A model generated the notes under the pieces. The model saw only the letters and a program-made list of their open reading frames with translations. It was not told where the DNA came from and did no database searches. A stretch of DNA of 12,456 nucleotides from an archaeon. GTDB taxonomy: Archaea > Nanobdellota > Nanobdellia > Woesearchaeales > ARS49. Within the stretch, counting starts at the first letter, position 1; each line of letters starts with the position of its first letter. Shown piece after piece: positions 5,768 to 12,363 of this stretch. The position numbers and the translations under genes were made by a program. The stretch lies in assembly GCA_016213425.1 (NCBI GenBank), contig JACRAI010000069.1, forward strand, positions 1-12,456, written 5' to 3'.

Positions 5768-8125
5768 GTGAAAAAAATAATTATTCTATTTGTATCAGTA
5801 CTGTTATGTTTATTTGTTGTTAATGCCCAAAGTTTGGGGCTAAATTGCGGTCCAGGAGGTAAGTGTGATCCTGGTTTGTTTTGTAATGACATGAATATGA
5901 AATGCTGTGACAGCACCACTGGAAGCTGCACTGCACCTCAACAACCACCACAACAAACAACAACCCCTCATACACAACAACCAAGTACTATTGAGAAAAT
6001 AATGCCTCCGCCTCCACAACCACCAACAACACAATTACCCCCTTCATTTATTGAAAGTTACTGTGGTGATGGAAGATTAGATTCTTCTAGAGAGCAGTGT
6101 GATGGTTCAAGTCAAGAAGAAGCAAATACTGCTTGTCCGTTAGGATATTTTTGCACAAAAGAATGTCAGTGTAAAGCAGAAAGCTTGACAAGCGCACCAG
6201 CGCAATGTCCTGAAGAAACCATACCTGTTAAAGAAGGAGATATGTTATATTGTTATAGAATTCCTCAAACAAAAGAACCAGTATTATCCTCTCAATCCTG
6301 CACTCCAAAAGTTTTCTATATACCTGCAGGAGAAAAGAAAACAGAGTTAAGATTTAGTCTTCCTTGGATTCCTGAAAAAGCAGAATTAACAAAAGGAAGC
6401 AAAGTTATTCCAGTTAATTTTGAAGGTCAAGAATTAGTTTTAGCTTTAGAAGAAGGAGATTACTTAATGAGTGTTTACAAAGATGGAGAAAAAAATGATT
6501 TGCCCGTAAAAGTATTGAAATCTTCCCCTGAAGAACAAAAAAAAGTAGAAGCTCCTGAAAAAATAATGCCTCCAATAGATGCAGAAATTGTTGTTCACGC
6601 TCAAAATGATGATGAAGATCAAGGAAAAATGTTAACAGCATACTTGAAAAATTTAGGTATGAATGCAGTATTTAGTGATGCAAGAAATGTTGAGGCTGTA
6701 AGCAGTGCTAAAACAATCATTTTTTTAGGAGGATATTTAGCTAACAATCTTGTTGGTAAATACTTTCCTGACATGAGTGAAAGCTTATATAATTTGAACA
6801 GTAATCGTTTTGTAAAACAAGCAGGAAATCAATTTGTTATGGCTTTAGCAGGCTGGTGTGGTGACGCAACAAAAGAAGCAGCTGAAGAATTAAGCAATGA
6901 AATGAGTTATGAACTTGAACTTTCTGATAAAGAAGAAAAAACAAAAGATGCTAGAGATGTTTTAAAGAGCACAACAAAAAAGATTGGAAGCAAAAAAGTT
7001 TGCATGCCTGAAGCGCCAGAATTGCTTGAAAATTTAAAATCTGGAAGAAAAGTAATTTGTCCAAACGAACAATTGTGTGAATCTGTTTGTGGACTAAAAG
7101 AATTAGAACTTTATGCAAATGATCAAGCATATAATGATTTCGGAGTGTCTTCAAGAAAAACAGCAAATTGGAATGGAAGAGAGTGCAGTTGCACAATTTA
7201 TTATGAAGCTAAAAGTAAGGAAACAATTCTTTATCACAATTCTAGAATGCCCATTAATGTTGAACGTTATTGCGCTAAAAAAGGAATAACTAGTTTGAGA
7301 GAGGATATTCGTGAAGCAGAAGAAAATGCTAAACAAAAAAGCAGTCAAAGATATGCAGAAGCAAACATAGTTGGCAAAACAAAAATAATTAATGATATTT
7401 TATCACAAAGATCTTGTGACGGCAACGCTGCTTGCAAAGAATACTGCAAGTATGAACTTACTCAATGCAAAAACGGCAGAAGAAACAGAGATTTCCAAAG
7501 AAAAGGTGGAGAAAAGCCTTACTATGATTACCCTTCAAATGCGTGTGCAGGATACAACAAAGTTAATGCAGCGTATGACCCTAGAGATGCATCTTGTAGC
7601 TGCAACTTTTTCGGCGATGAATACGAGTACGGAATCGATCCAGATTACATGAATCCTTCAATGGTAAATTATTTTTGTGAAAGAGCAGAATCAACGCAAG
7701 AAATACCTGAACAAAGACCAGTTAAAAAAATAATGCCTCCGCCTCCACAACCACCAACAACACAACCAAGCACTCCTGCAGAGCAACCATCAGATTTACC
7801 AGCACCTAGAGGTAGAGATATAAGCAATACACAACCTGCAACTGAATTATGCAGTGCTGAAGAAGTTTGCAAGTATCAATGTGCGCTAAAATTGAAGTCA
7901 AACAATCAAGGATTTAATGAATACAATTACAGACTAGAGAATTCTGCTTGTTATTGCACTCTTTTGTTAAAACATGGTGATGAAACAGATCAAACAAGTC
8001 CATTAAATCCTATCGCACCTAGTGAAATCCAAAAATACACAAGAGATGCAAGATTATGCACTAAACTTAGAAGTACAGCACAAAGTGCATTAAGTGAAAT
8101 GGGTTTAATACATAATGCAGGTTAA
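5768..8125 (+). CDS. Large secreted Cys-rich surface protein with triplicated six-Cys module and S-layer-like domain
   Basis: 785 residues, GTG start set by the ribosome site. Signal peptide 1-20 (cleavage near VNA-Q). A small Cys cluster (27-54) is followed by a Gln/Pro/Thr linker ending KIMPPPPQPPTTQ (77-89) and a Cys module (99-135). Residues 272-375 contain IIFLGGYLANNLV and FVMALAGWCGDATKEAAEEL, resembling the GGP-x-ANPL and AG-x-D-x-x-A/T-x-x-AA motifs of archaeal S-layer proteins. Three copies of C-x5-C-x3-C ... C-x-C ... C follow: Cys 431/437/441/473/475/502, 550/556/560/610/612/637 and 695/701/705/728/730/764. The KIMPPPPQPPTTQ linker recurs at 654-666, between the second and third copies. 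No membrane anchor. Likely cell-surface, stabilised by disulphides; partner unknown. Its stop directly abuts the stop of the convergent gene. Confidence 0.8.
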   Translation: MKKIIILFVSVLLCLFVVNAQSLGLNCGPGGKCDPGLFCNDMNMKCCDSTTGSCTAPQQPPQQTTTPHTQQPSTIEKIMPPPPQPPTTQLPPSFIESYCGDGRLDSSREQCDGSSQEEANTACPLGYFCTKECQCKAESLTSAPAQCPEETIPVKEGDMLYCYRIPQTKEPVLSSQSCTPKVFYIPAGEKKTELRFSLPWIPEKAELTKGSKVIPVNFEGQELVLALEEGDYLMSVYKDGEKNDLPVKVLKSSPEEQKKVEAPEKIMPPIDAEIVVHAQNDDEDQGKMLTAYLKNLGMNAVFSDARNVEAVSSAKTIIFLGGYLANNLVGKYFPDMSESLYNLNSNRFVKQAGNQFVMALAGWCGDATKEAAEELSNEMSYELELSDKEEKTKDARDVLKSTTKKIGSKKVCMPEAPELLENLKSGRKVICPNEQLCESVCGLKELELYANDQAYNDFGVSSRKTANWNGRECSCTIYYEAKSKETILYHNSRMPINVERYCAKKGITSLREDIREAEENAKQKSSQRYAEANIVGKTKIINDILSQRSCDGNAACKEYCKYELTQCKNGRRNRDFQRKGGEKPYYDYPSNACAGYNKVNAAYDPRDASCSCNFFGDEYEYGIDPDYMNPSMVNYFCERAESTQEIPEQRPVKKIMPPPPQPPTTQPSTPAEQPSDLPAPRGRDISNTQPATELCSAEEVCKYQCALKLKSNNQGFNEYNYRLENSACYCTLLLKHGDETDQTSPLNPIAPSEIQKYTRDARLCTKLRSTAQSALSEMGLIHNAG
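5996..6034 (+). repeat. 39-bp perfect direct repeat, copy 1 (linker-coding)
   Basis: Identical to 7727-7765. It encodes the KIMPPPPQPPTTQ linker in the surface protein; a shorter related KIMPPI is encoded near 6560-6578. Confidence 0.9.
7727..7765 (+). repeat. 39-bp perfect direct repeat, copy 2 (linker-coding)
   Basis: Identical base for base to 5996-6034, in the same frame of the same gene, 1.7 kb apart. Confidence 0.9.
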
Positions 8126-8659
8126 TTATCTTTTTTCTATTTTTCTTGCCAAGTAAACTTCTGTTAAGAAAGCAGTTATTCCATCTTCAACAGTTAATGA
8201 TTTTATTTTTTTGATTTCTGGAATGTGATCTTCTAATTCTTTATTTAAAGTAACTTCTTCAACAACATCATTAGTTAAATCAAAAACTGCCTGCACTACT
8301 TCAACTGGCTCTGCCCAACTAGAAAGAAATTGCACAATATTATACTCTAATACCCCGAAAGGTTTTGCATTACTTAATAATTTTGTTAAATCAAAAGAAT
8401 TTATGTCATGATATTTAGAATCTTCTACTAGTAAACGATACTCAACACTAACTCTTAAACTACCTTGAACACTGCTTATATCACCTTTACCAAACACACC
8501 AATTTTTTGGTCAGGCAAAATCAACTCATAACTTCCAGCATTAACACCAACCCCACTACTGTAAGATAAATTGTGAACACCAGTTCTTTCTGCATTCAAA
8601 TCTTGATATTTCAAAACTTCTTTTTTTGCTAACTCAACAAATTCATCTGGATTTACCAT
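8126..8659 (-). CDS. Unrecognised cytosolic protein (177 residues)
   Basis: I do not recognise this family. Start ATG at 8659 is chosen over an in-frame TTG at 8680 because a TATA box (8681-8690) is centred 27 nt upstream and would place the transcript start at the ATG. The product has no signal peptide or membrane segment. It opens with an amphipathic helix (PDEFVELAKKEVLKYQ), has a central beta-rich part (about 28-80: SYSSGVGVNAGSYELILPDQ ... GSLRVSVEYRLLVED) and ends in helical segments (about 90-177) with an acidic stretch and a basic tail (ARKIEKR). No catalytic motif or cysteine cluster is seen. Its stop directly abuts that of the convergent surface protein gene. Confidence 0.75.
   Translation of the reverse strand: MVNPDEFVELAKKEVLKYQDLNAERTGVHNLSYSSGVGVNAGSYELILPDQKIGVFGKGDISSVQGSLRVSVEYRLLVEDSKYHDINSFDLTKLLSNAKPFGVLEYNIVQFLSSWAEPVEVVQAVFDLTNDVVEEVTLNKELEDHIPEIKKIKSLTVEDGITAFLTEVYLARKIEKR
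8131..8144 (+). terminator. T-run terminator after the surface protein gene
   Basis: T6 and T5 runs (TTTTTTCTATTTTT) begin 6 nt after the stop. They lie inside the 3' coding end of the convergent gene. Confidence 0.45.
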
Positions 8660-8680
8660 ACTAAAAAACAAATTAAACAA

Positions 8681-8690
8681 GTATTTAAAG
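8681..8690 (-). promoter_or_regulatory. TATA box of the 177-residue protein gene
   Basis: On the - strand CTTTAAATAC is centred 27 nt before ATG 8659, which supports that start and a leaderless message. Confidence 0.6.
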
Positions 8691-8698
8691 ATTTATGT

Positions 8699-8724
8699 AA
8701 AAAAAAAGAAAAAAAAAGAAAAAA
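8699..8724 (-). terminator. Poly-T terminator of the winged-helix gene; near 10-bp phased A-tracts
   Basis: On the + strand this is A9-G-A9-G-A6. On the - strand it gives T6-C-T9-C-T9 directly after the winged-helix stop codon, an obvious archaeal poly-T terminator. The two G interruptions lie exactly 10 bp apart. Confidence 0.65.
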
Positions 8725-8725
8725 T

Positions 8726-9043
8726 TTATTTTTTAATAAAATCTCTAACTGCGGGATGTCCTTGAGGTCTTGCTTTAGGGCCTGTTTTGTAGTAAGTTTT
8801 AGTTACCATTGGACCCCAACTGTAAGTACCTTTTTCTTGTCGCACTGCTTCAATGGATATCTCCCCCAATTGAACACCTTTCTTCAAATTATAGTAGATG
8901 TTCTCCCTAGTGCACGGTGTAAAGATTTCGTTGTATAACTTGTGGATTTTGTAGCCGTATGCAGGTCCTGTGACCGCTAATATCTCTATTATTCTCTGTC
9001 GTATTTCCGAATGTATAGGTCTCCCCCTTAATCTTTTCTCCAT
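8726..9043 (-). CDS. Small winged-helix DNA-binding protein (PadR-like)
   Basis: 105 residues. The start ATG at 9043 follows a TATA box centred about 28 nt upstream. A basic N-terminus with an AT-hook-like RLRGRP (4-9) leads into a helix-turn-helix: HSEIRQRIIEILAV (11-24), GPAYGYKIHKLYNEIF (26-41) and recognition helix CTRENIYYNLKKGVQLGEI (44-62). The wing follows (IEAVRQEKGTYSWG, 64-77). The GYKIHK ... IYYNLKKG pattern resembles PadR-type regulators, though these usually carry an extra dimerisation helix that is short or absent here. Basic residues at both ends fit DNA binding. Expected role: transcription regulator. Because it shares a single TATA box with the divergent membrane protein gene, self- and cross-regulation at that site is plausible, but no operator other than the palindrome itself is seen. 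Confidence 0.75.
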   Translation of the reverse strand: MEKRLRGRPIHSEIRQRIIEILAVTGPAYGYKIHKLYNEIFTPCTRENIYYNLKKGVQLGEISIEAVRQEKGTYSWGPMVTKTYYKTGPKARPQGHPAVRDFIKK

Positions 9044-9060
9044 AACTAAGAAGGAATAAC

Positions 9061-9080
9061 AAAAGATTTATATATCTTTT
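9061..9080. promoter_or_regulatory. Palindromic bidirectional TATA box
   Basis: AAAAGATTTATATATCTTTT is almost its own reverse complement. Its centre (about 9071) is 27 nt from ATG 9098 (+) and 28 nt from ATG 9043 (-), so one element can drive two leaderless divergent genes. It could also be a binding site for the adjacent winged-helix protein (inference). Confidence 0.7.
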
Positions 9081-9097
9081 GAATATAAAAAACAATT

Positions 9098-9667
9098 ATG
9101 CCTTTGAAAAAACAAAAAACAGCTAAGAAATTTAATTTTCAACAAATAATTTTAGGTATAGGAATTATAGTTTTGCTAGTTGCTTTTATACTTTATGGAC
9201 TCGAAGTATTCTTCCCAACACCTCAATATGATCAATTTTGCGACTATAATAGCAAACCAAGACCTTATTACGAAGAACCAACTCTAGAAATATGTGAAAA
9301 AGGAAATGGTAAATGGTTCCCTAGAGAAGGACCTTGTCCTGCTACAATAGAGAAAGCTCCCTGTCCTGCAGGCTATTGTGATTTTGATTTTTACTGCAGA
9401 AAAGAGTTCGACAAAGCTCAAGAACGCCAGTCTAGAATGATTCTATTATTAACAAGCCTCATTGGTGTTGGATTAATAATCGCAGGATTATTCGTTAAGA
9501 TTTCAGTAGTAAGCAGTCCATTAATGATCGGAGGAATAATTGTATTCTTCAGAGGAGTTATTGGTGCATGGAATTTCTTATCGAAATATTTACAGCTAGC
9601 ATTGCTAGGTATACTGCTTGCAGTACTTCTTTGGGTAGCTTACAAAAGGTTCGGAAAGAGCAAGTAA
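9098..9667 (+). CDS. Four-TM membrane protein with six-cysteine extracytoplasmic loop
   Basis: 189 residues; I do not recognise a named family. A basic N-terminus (MPLKKQKTAKK) is followed by a membrane segment (about 16-38). A loop of roughly 70 residues (40-110) carries six cysteines (48, 66, 80, 89, 94, 100) and several Pro/Tyr residues, then three membrane segments (about 114-136, 139-159, 164-182) and a basic tail (KRFGKSK). The positive-inside rule places both ends in the cytoplasm and the Cys loop outside, where six cysteines could form three disulphides. The start is supported by the shared TATA box 27 nt upstream, making the message leaderless. Divergent from the winged-helix gene, which may regulate it. 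No catalytic motif is seen; a structural or envelope role is a guess. Confidence 0.7.
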   Translation: MPLKKQKTAKKFNFQQIILGIGIIVLLVAFILYGLEVFFPTPQYDQFCDYNSKPRPYYEEPTLEICEKGNGKWFPREGPCPATIEKAPCPAGYCDFDFYCRKEFDKAQERQSRMILLLTSLIGVGLIIAGLFVKISVVSSPLMIGGIIVFFRGVIGAWNFLSKYLQLALLGILLAVLLWVAYKRFGKSK

Positions 9668-9694
9668 CTTTCGAAAATATACTCAACTTCAATA

Positions 9695-9706
9695 ATATTT
9701 AAATAT
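9695..9706 (+). promoter_or_regulatory. TATA box of the zinc-ribbon gene
   Basis: ATATTTAAATAT, a perfect palindrome, is centred about 27 nt before ATG 9728. Confidence 0.6.
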
Positions 9707-9727
9707 TAAAAATTCTTTATTAGTTAT

Positions 9728-9880
9728 ATGGGCGTAAAATATGTTTGTGTGGAATGCGGATTTAAAGGTCAAGGCAGAAAGTTCCCTCCTAGATGCCCTT
9801 ATTGTGCTAAAGCAACAGGAATAAGAGATAATTCTATGGGTGAAGCACAAAGAGATATAGATGAATTGCTAGATCAGTAA
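9728..9880 (+). CDS. Small zinc-ribbon protein (50 residues)
   Basis: A short but convincing gene with its own TATA box 27 nt upstream. The 50-residue product has two CxxC pairs: Cys7-x2-Cys10 (CVEC) and Cys23-x2-Cys26 (CPYC), a classic four-cysteine zinc ribbon resembling rubredoxin-like or HVO_2753-like archaeal mini-proteins. An acidic helix (GEAQRDIDELLDQ) forms the C-terminus. The Pro-rich PPRCPYC turn is typical of zinc knuckles. It stands alone between the membrane protein gene and the AlaE-like gene, each with its own promoter. Such proteins usually mediate protein or nucleic-acid binding; the actual partner cannot be told. Confidence 0.8.
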   Translation: MGVKYVCVECGFKGQGRKFPPRCPYCAKATGIRDNSMGEAQRDIDELLDQ

Positions 9881-9928
9881 TTTTTTAACGCAGTTCTTGT
9901 TTTGCTAGATTCTTTGAAATATCAAATC

Positions 9929-9937
9929 TTTATATAC
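9929..9937 (+). promoter_or_regulatory. TATA box of the AlaE-like/JAMM-like operon
   Basis: TTTATATAC, centred about 35 nt before ATG 9968, predicts a leader of about 8-10 nt. It lies inside the upstream TTG-initiated extension, which argues against that extension. Confidence 0.55.
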
Positions 9938-9967
9938 TTAAGGTCTTTATTACTCAATAAGAATCCT

Positions 9968-10501
9968 ATGAAAAATAATAATCCGGATAAAAGGTTGAAT
10001 GAAAATCTAGAAGATATTGTTAGTTCTGAAAAGAAACAATCTTGGGGCGACTGGCTGAAATATCAAGTTACACATCAACCAAAAGTTTGGGCTGTTGATT
10101 ACTCTTTAGGAACAGTAGTTTTTAATCCTCTCATGGCACTAAACGAAGCAGCATGGGGTATGCATGGAGATGAAATATTTTGGACAAGATTATACGGTTC
10201 TGGAATAGGTGCAATAGTTACAAGACCATACACTATTGCTAGAGATTTATGGCTTCCATTCTGCAAGATCACTAAAGAAAGTCCTAAATGGAAAAGAATT
10301 CTTGCAGAAACTAGTTTATCTGCAGCAGTCAACTTGCCCATTTATTTAAAATCTTTAAGTTACAGCGGAGTTGAAGATGAAAAAAGAAAATGGATCGCAT
10401 TAACAGGATTCGCAATGGGAGTGTGCATGGCAAGTACGTATGGCAAATTGCTTGATAACTGGAGAGGTTACTGGAACATAGACCCTGCAATAAAAAAATG
10501 A
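9968..10501 (+). CDS. AlaE-like (L-alanine exporter family) membrane protein
   Basis: 177 residues from ATG 9968; a longer frame from TTG 9902 is rejected because it would contain the TATA box. After a hydrophilic N-terminus (1-42) the protein aligns by eye with E. coli AlaE (149 residues). VDYSLGTVVFNPLMALNEA (43-61) matches the first membrane segment. DEIFWTRLYGSGIGAIVTRPYTIARDLWL (68-96) matches the family's F-x-S/T-R-L ... PY-x-x-x-RDL region. NLPIYLKSL (122-130) matches its SPVY segment. ALTGFAMGVCMASTYGKLLDNWR (144-166) matches the last segment with GxxYGxxLD. AlaE exports L-alanine in E. coli; the substrate here is unproven. The stop overlaps the next start by ATGA, so the two are co-translated. 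Confidence 0.72.
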   Translation: MKNNNPDKRLNENLEDIVSSEKKQSWGDWLKYQVTHQPKVWAVDYSLGTVVFNPLMALNEAAWGMHGDEIFWTRLYGSGIGAIVTRPYTIARDLWLPFCKITKESPKWKRILAETSLSAAVNLPIYLKSLSYSGVEDEKRKWIALTGFAMGVCMASTYGKLLDNWRGYWNIDPAIKK

Positions 10502-11247
10502 AAGATGACTTGTTGAAATTCCCAGATAATTCGTATTTTCAATTAAGAAAACAGTCCTATGTAGTTAGGAAAAGTCAAGAAGCGGGAGAAAAAGATATTG
10601 AATTTTTTGTAAAAACTGCAGATTGTGAAGGAGTTTGGTTTTTTAATATTGAAAAATCAACATGGTATTTTCCAGAACAAGAATCTCATAAAGAATTCAG
10701 CGAGCAGAAAGGAGTGATTTACGAAACCGGCATGTCAATAGATTCTGAATTATTAGAAGGAAAAATGATTTTTTACCACACACATCCTGAAATTGTTGCT
10801 GAAGATGTAATTAAAAAAGGAAAAATTCCTAAACTTACTCCTCCTGAAAATTTGAAAAAAGAGGAAAAATTTCAAAGACTTCTAGACCAAGAAATGGCGC
10901 TTTCACATCTCTGTTTTCCATCGCTTCAAGATTTAATTACTTTTACAGAATTAAAAGATATATCAAAAAAATTATCTAGTTTAGATGCAAAAATCTTATC
11001 TCCTAAAGGAGTTACATCTTTTAAAGTTCTGAATCGTTCAATATTTGGCGAGTATAATTCTTTTTATGACAACTTGTGGACTGTTCTAGAAAAAACAGGA
11101 TTGCAAATAGAAGAAAAACCTGAAGGGATAGAAATTTATTCTCCAATATTAGAAATTTGTGAAGAACTTAGCAAATCTTTTCAGAATAAATTAGAGTTAT
11201 CTTTTCAACAAACAAGTCTAAATTCTTTATACATACCTGGTTTGTAG
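10498..11247 (+). CDS. JAMM/MPN-like putative metalloprotease with inserted segment
   Basis: 249 residues, ATGA overlap with the AlaE-like gene. The signature is FYHTHPE (92-98) followed by FPSLQDL (140-146). These give His94-x-His96 and Ser142-x2-Asp145, the metal ligands and serine of the JAB1/MPN+ (JAMM) motif E ... HxH-x7-10-S-x2-D. The spacing is unusual: about 45 residues separate HxH and SxxD, including a Lys/Pro-rich and a helical segment (105-135). A possible catalytic Glu is Glu44 (CEGVWFF), 50 residues before HxH; this is less certain. The C-terminal 100 residues (150-249) are helical with no known motif. JAMM enzymes cleave isopeptide or peptide bonds next to ubiquitin-like proteins, or short peptides; the substrate is unknown. 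Its coupling to a transporter is odd. The stop codon lies within the repeat palindrome at 11246. Confidence 0.6.
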   Translation: MKDDLLKFPDNSYFQLRKQSYVVRKSQEAGEKDIEFFVKTADCEGVWFFNIEKSTWYFPEQESHKEFSEQKGVIYETGMSIDSELLEGKMIFYHTHPEIVAEDVIKKGKIPKLTPPENLKKEEKFQRLLDQEMALSHLCFPSLQDLITFTELKDISKKLSSLDAKILSPKGVTSFKVLNRSIFGEYNSFYDNLWTVLEKTGLQIEEKPEGIEIYSPILEICEELSKSFQNKLELSFQQTSLNSLYIPGL

Positions 11248-11298
11248 TTTATGGTTCATAGTTTTTGGTTTTGAGAACGACACAAAAAACTCCAAACT
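11246..11298. repeat. Degenerate 7-bp repeat palindrome, locus B; likely bidirectional terminator
   Basis: The left arm has heptads AGTTTAT, GGTTCAT, AGTTTTT, GGTTTTG, then AGAACGA. The right arm on the - strand reads AGTTTGG, AGTTTTT. It shares TTTGAGAAC (11270-11278) with locus A. It lies between two convergent genes and offers T-runs on both strands (T5 at 11262-11266 on +, T6 opposite 11284-11289 on -), so it probably ends both transcripts. It overlaps the TAG stop of the JAMM-like gene. Confidence 0.65.
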
Positions 11299-11305
11299 AG
11301 AATAA

Positions 11306-12319
11306 TTACTCCCTAAACTTATTACTATACTCAACATTAAACACCCGAGTTACTTTTGGACCTGGAAGTATTGGACTGGGCAGTATTTCATAATCTTGAA
11401 AAGAAATTTTTAGTTCGGGAGCCAGAGGAGAATATGCATATCCTGGATAAGAACGTCCAATTAATTCTTCAACTTTTTTTAAATCATCGTGATCTTTAAG
11501 ATCTTTTCTTGACACTGGACTCATTGCTAAGCATTTTAAAGCAGTGTTGTGCTGTTTATACCAAACCATGAAATTCTGATACCACTGGCATGCATCTTTC
11601 ACATTCAAAACGCCCACTCCTTTTTTAATTAGTTCACAATACTTGTAATTGAATCCTTTCCATTCTTTTTTACCATTGTTAGTTAGCATTTCTTCTTTTT
11701 CAAGAACTGGCTTTATATCTTTAAGATAGGTATAGTTTTCTTCAAATATACCGTGATGCTCATTGAAAACTTCCATATGAAGATCCCTTAATTCTTCACC
11801 ATTAAAATAACCAACACAACAAATACTTACTTCAAATCTTAATTTTTTTCTTAAATCTTCTTCTTTGTTAAACACTTGCTGGTAAAAATTATCCGTGAAA
11901 GGAACTTGATTTACTACAAAAGCATTCCTGAAATAATCACTTGCAGGCCTAACTAACTTGTCAGGAGTATGAATGAAATCTACTTTAAACATTCTATAAA
12001 GTTCAGATAATTCTTTAAAAACTTCATTTAAGCTGACAGGTTTGTCAAAAGTGCCTTCCAAAGAAATAACTCCTCCAGTTAAATTAAATATTTTATTAGA
12101 CTGCCCAATTAAAGAATTGTAAACCATTTTTTTATTCTTAGTGATTTTTTCCTTTATATCAAACAAATACTTGCCTTTAAGTCCGGCATCTTGCTGTCGA
12201 GCATGCAAGTAATTAACCATAAAATTCAAGTCTTGATCTGTTTCATTTACAAAATCGCTTTCAGTGATTATTTTTTTAACTAACATACAACTCATAACTC
12301 TCCACTCGTTTAAAAACAT
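11306..12319 (-). CDS. Unrecognised soluble protein (337 residues)
   Basis: I do not recognise this protein. The ATG at 12319 lies about 26 nt from a TATA box (12340-12348, - strand), supporting a leaderless start; Met9 and Met12 are in-frame alternatives. There is no signal peptide and no membrane segment. The N-terminal part (about 15-115) is largely helical (DLNFMVNYLHARQQ, VSLNEVFKELSELYRMF). The middle (about 150-180) has a hydrophobic strand (LRFEVSICCVGYFNG) followed by a His-rich HMEVFNEHHG. The C-terminus is Pro-rich (ILPSPILPGPKVTRVF). Cysteines (12, 167, 168 and a few others) do not form a metal-site pattern. The aromatic-rich region around 220-260 (WKGFNYKYCELIKKG, CQWYQNFMVWYKQHN) may be a binding surface. 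No function assigned. Confidence 0.75.
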   Translation of the reverse strand: MFLNEWRVMSCMLVKKIITESDFVNETDQDLNFMVNYLHARQQDAGLKGKYLFDIKEKITKNKKMVYNSLIGQSNKIFNLTGGVISLEGTFDKPVSLNEVFKELSELYRMFKVDFIHTPDKLVRPASDYFRNAFVVNQVPFTDNFYQQVFNKEEDLRKKLRFEVSICCVGYFNGEELRDLHMEVFNEHHGIFEENYTYLKDIKPVLEKEEMLTNNGKKEWKGFNYKYCELIKKGVGVLNVKDACQWYQNFMVWYKQHNTALKCLAMSPVSRKDLKDHDDLKKVEELIGRSYPGYAYSPLAPELKISFQDYEILPSPILPGPKVTRVFNVEYSNKFRE

Positions 12320-12330
12320 TATTGATAAAG

Positions 12331-12348
12331 TTTAAATACTTAAATACC
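12331..12348. promoter_or_regulatory. Overlapping divergent TATA boxes
   Basis: On +, TTTAAATAC (12331-12339) is centred about 29 nt before ATG 12364. On -, TATTTAAG (within 12340-12348) is centred about 26 nt before ATG 12319. The two boxes sit side by side and serve divergent leaderless or near-leaderless genes. Confidence 0.55.
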
Positions 12349-12363
12349 TAGAAAAATTAATAG

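Noticed and set aside
7669..7872. Gly/Val-rich open frame on the - strand
   Set aside because: It is antisense of the Pro/Thr linker of the surface protein; composition is explained by that.
8756..8938. Short + strand frame opposite the winged-helix gene
   Set aside because: No start signal; it overlaps a well-supported gene in antisense.
9902..9967. TTG-started extension of the AlaE-like protein
   Set aside because: It contains the TATA box TTTATATAC; ATG 9968 is the first sensible start downstream of it.
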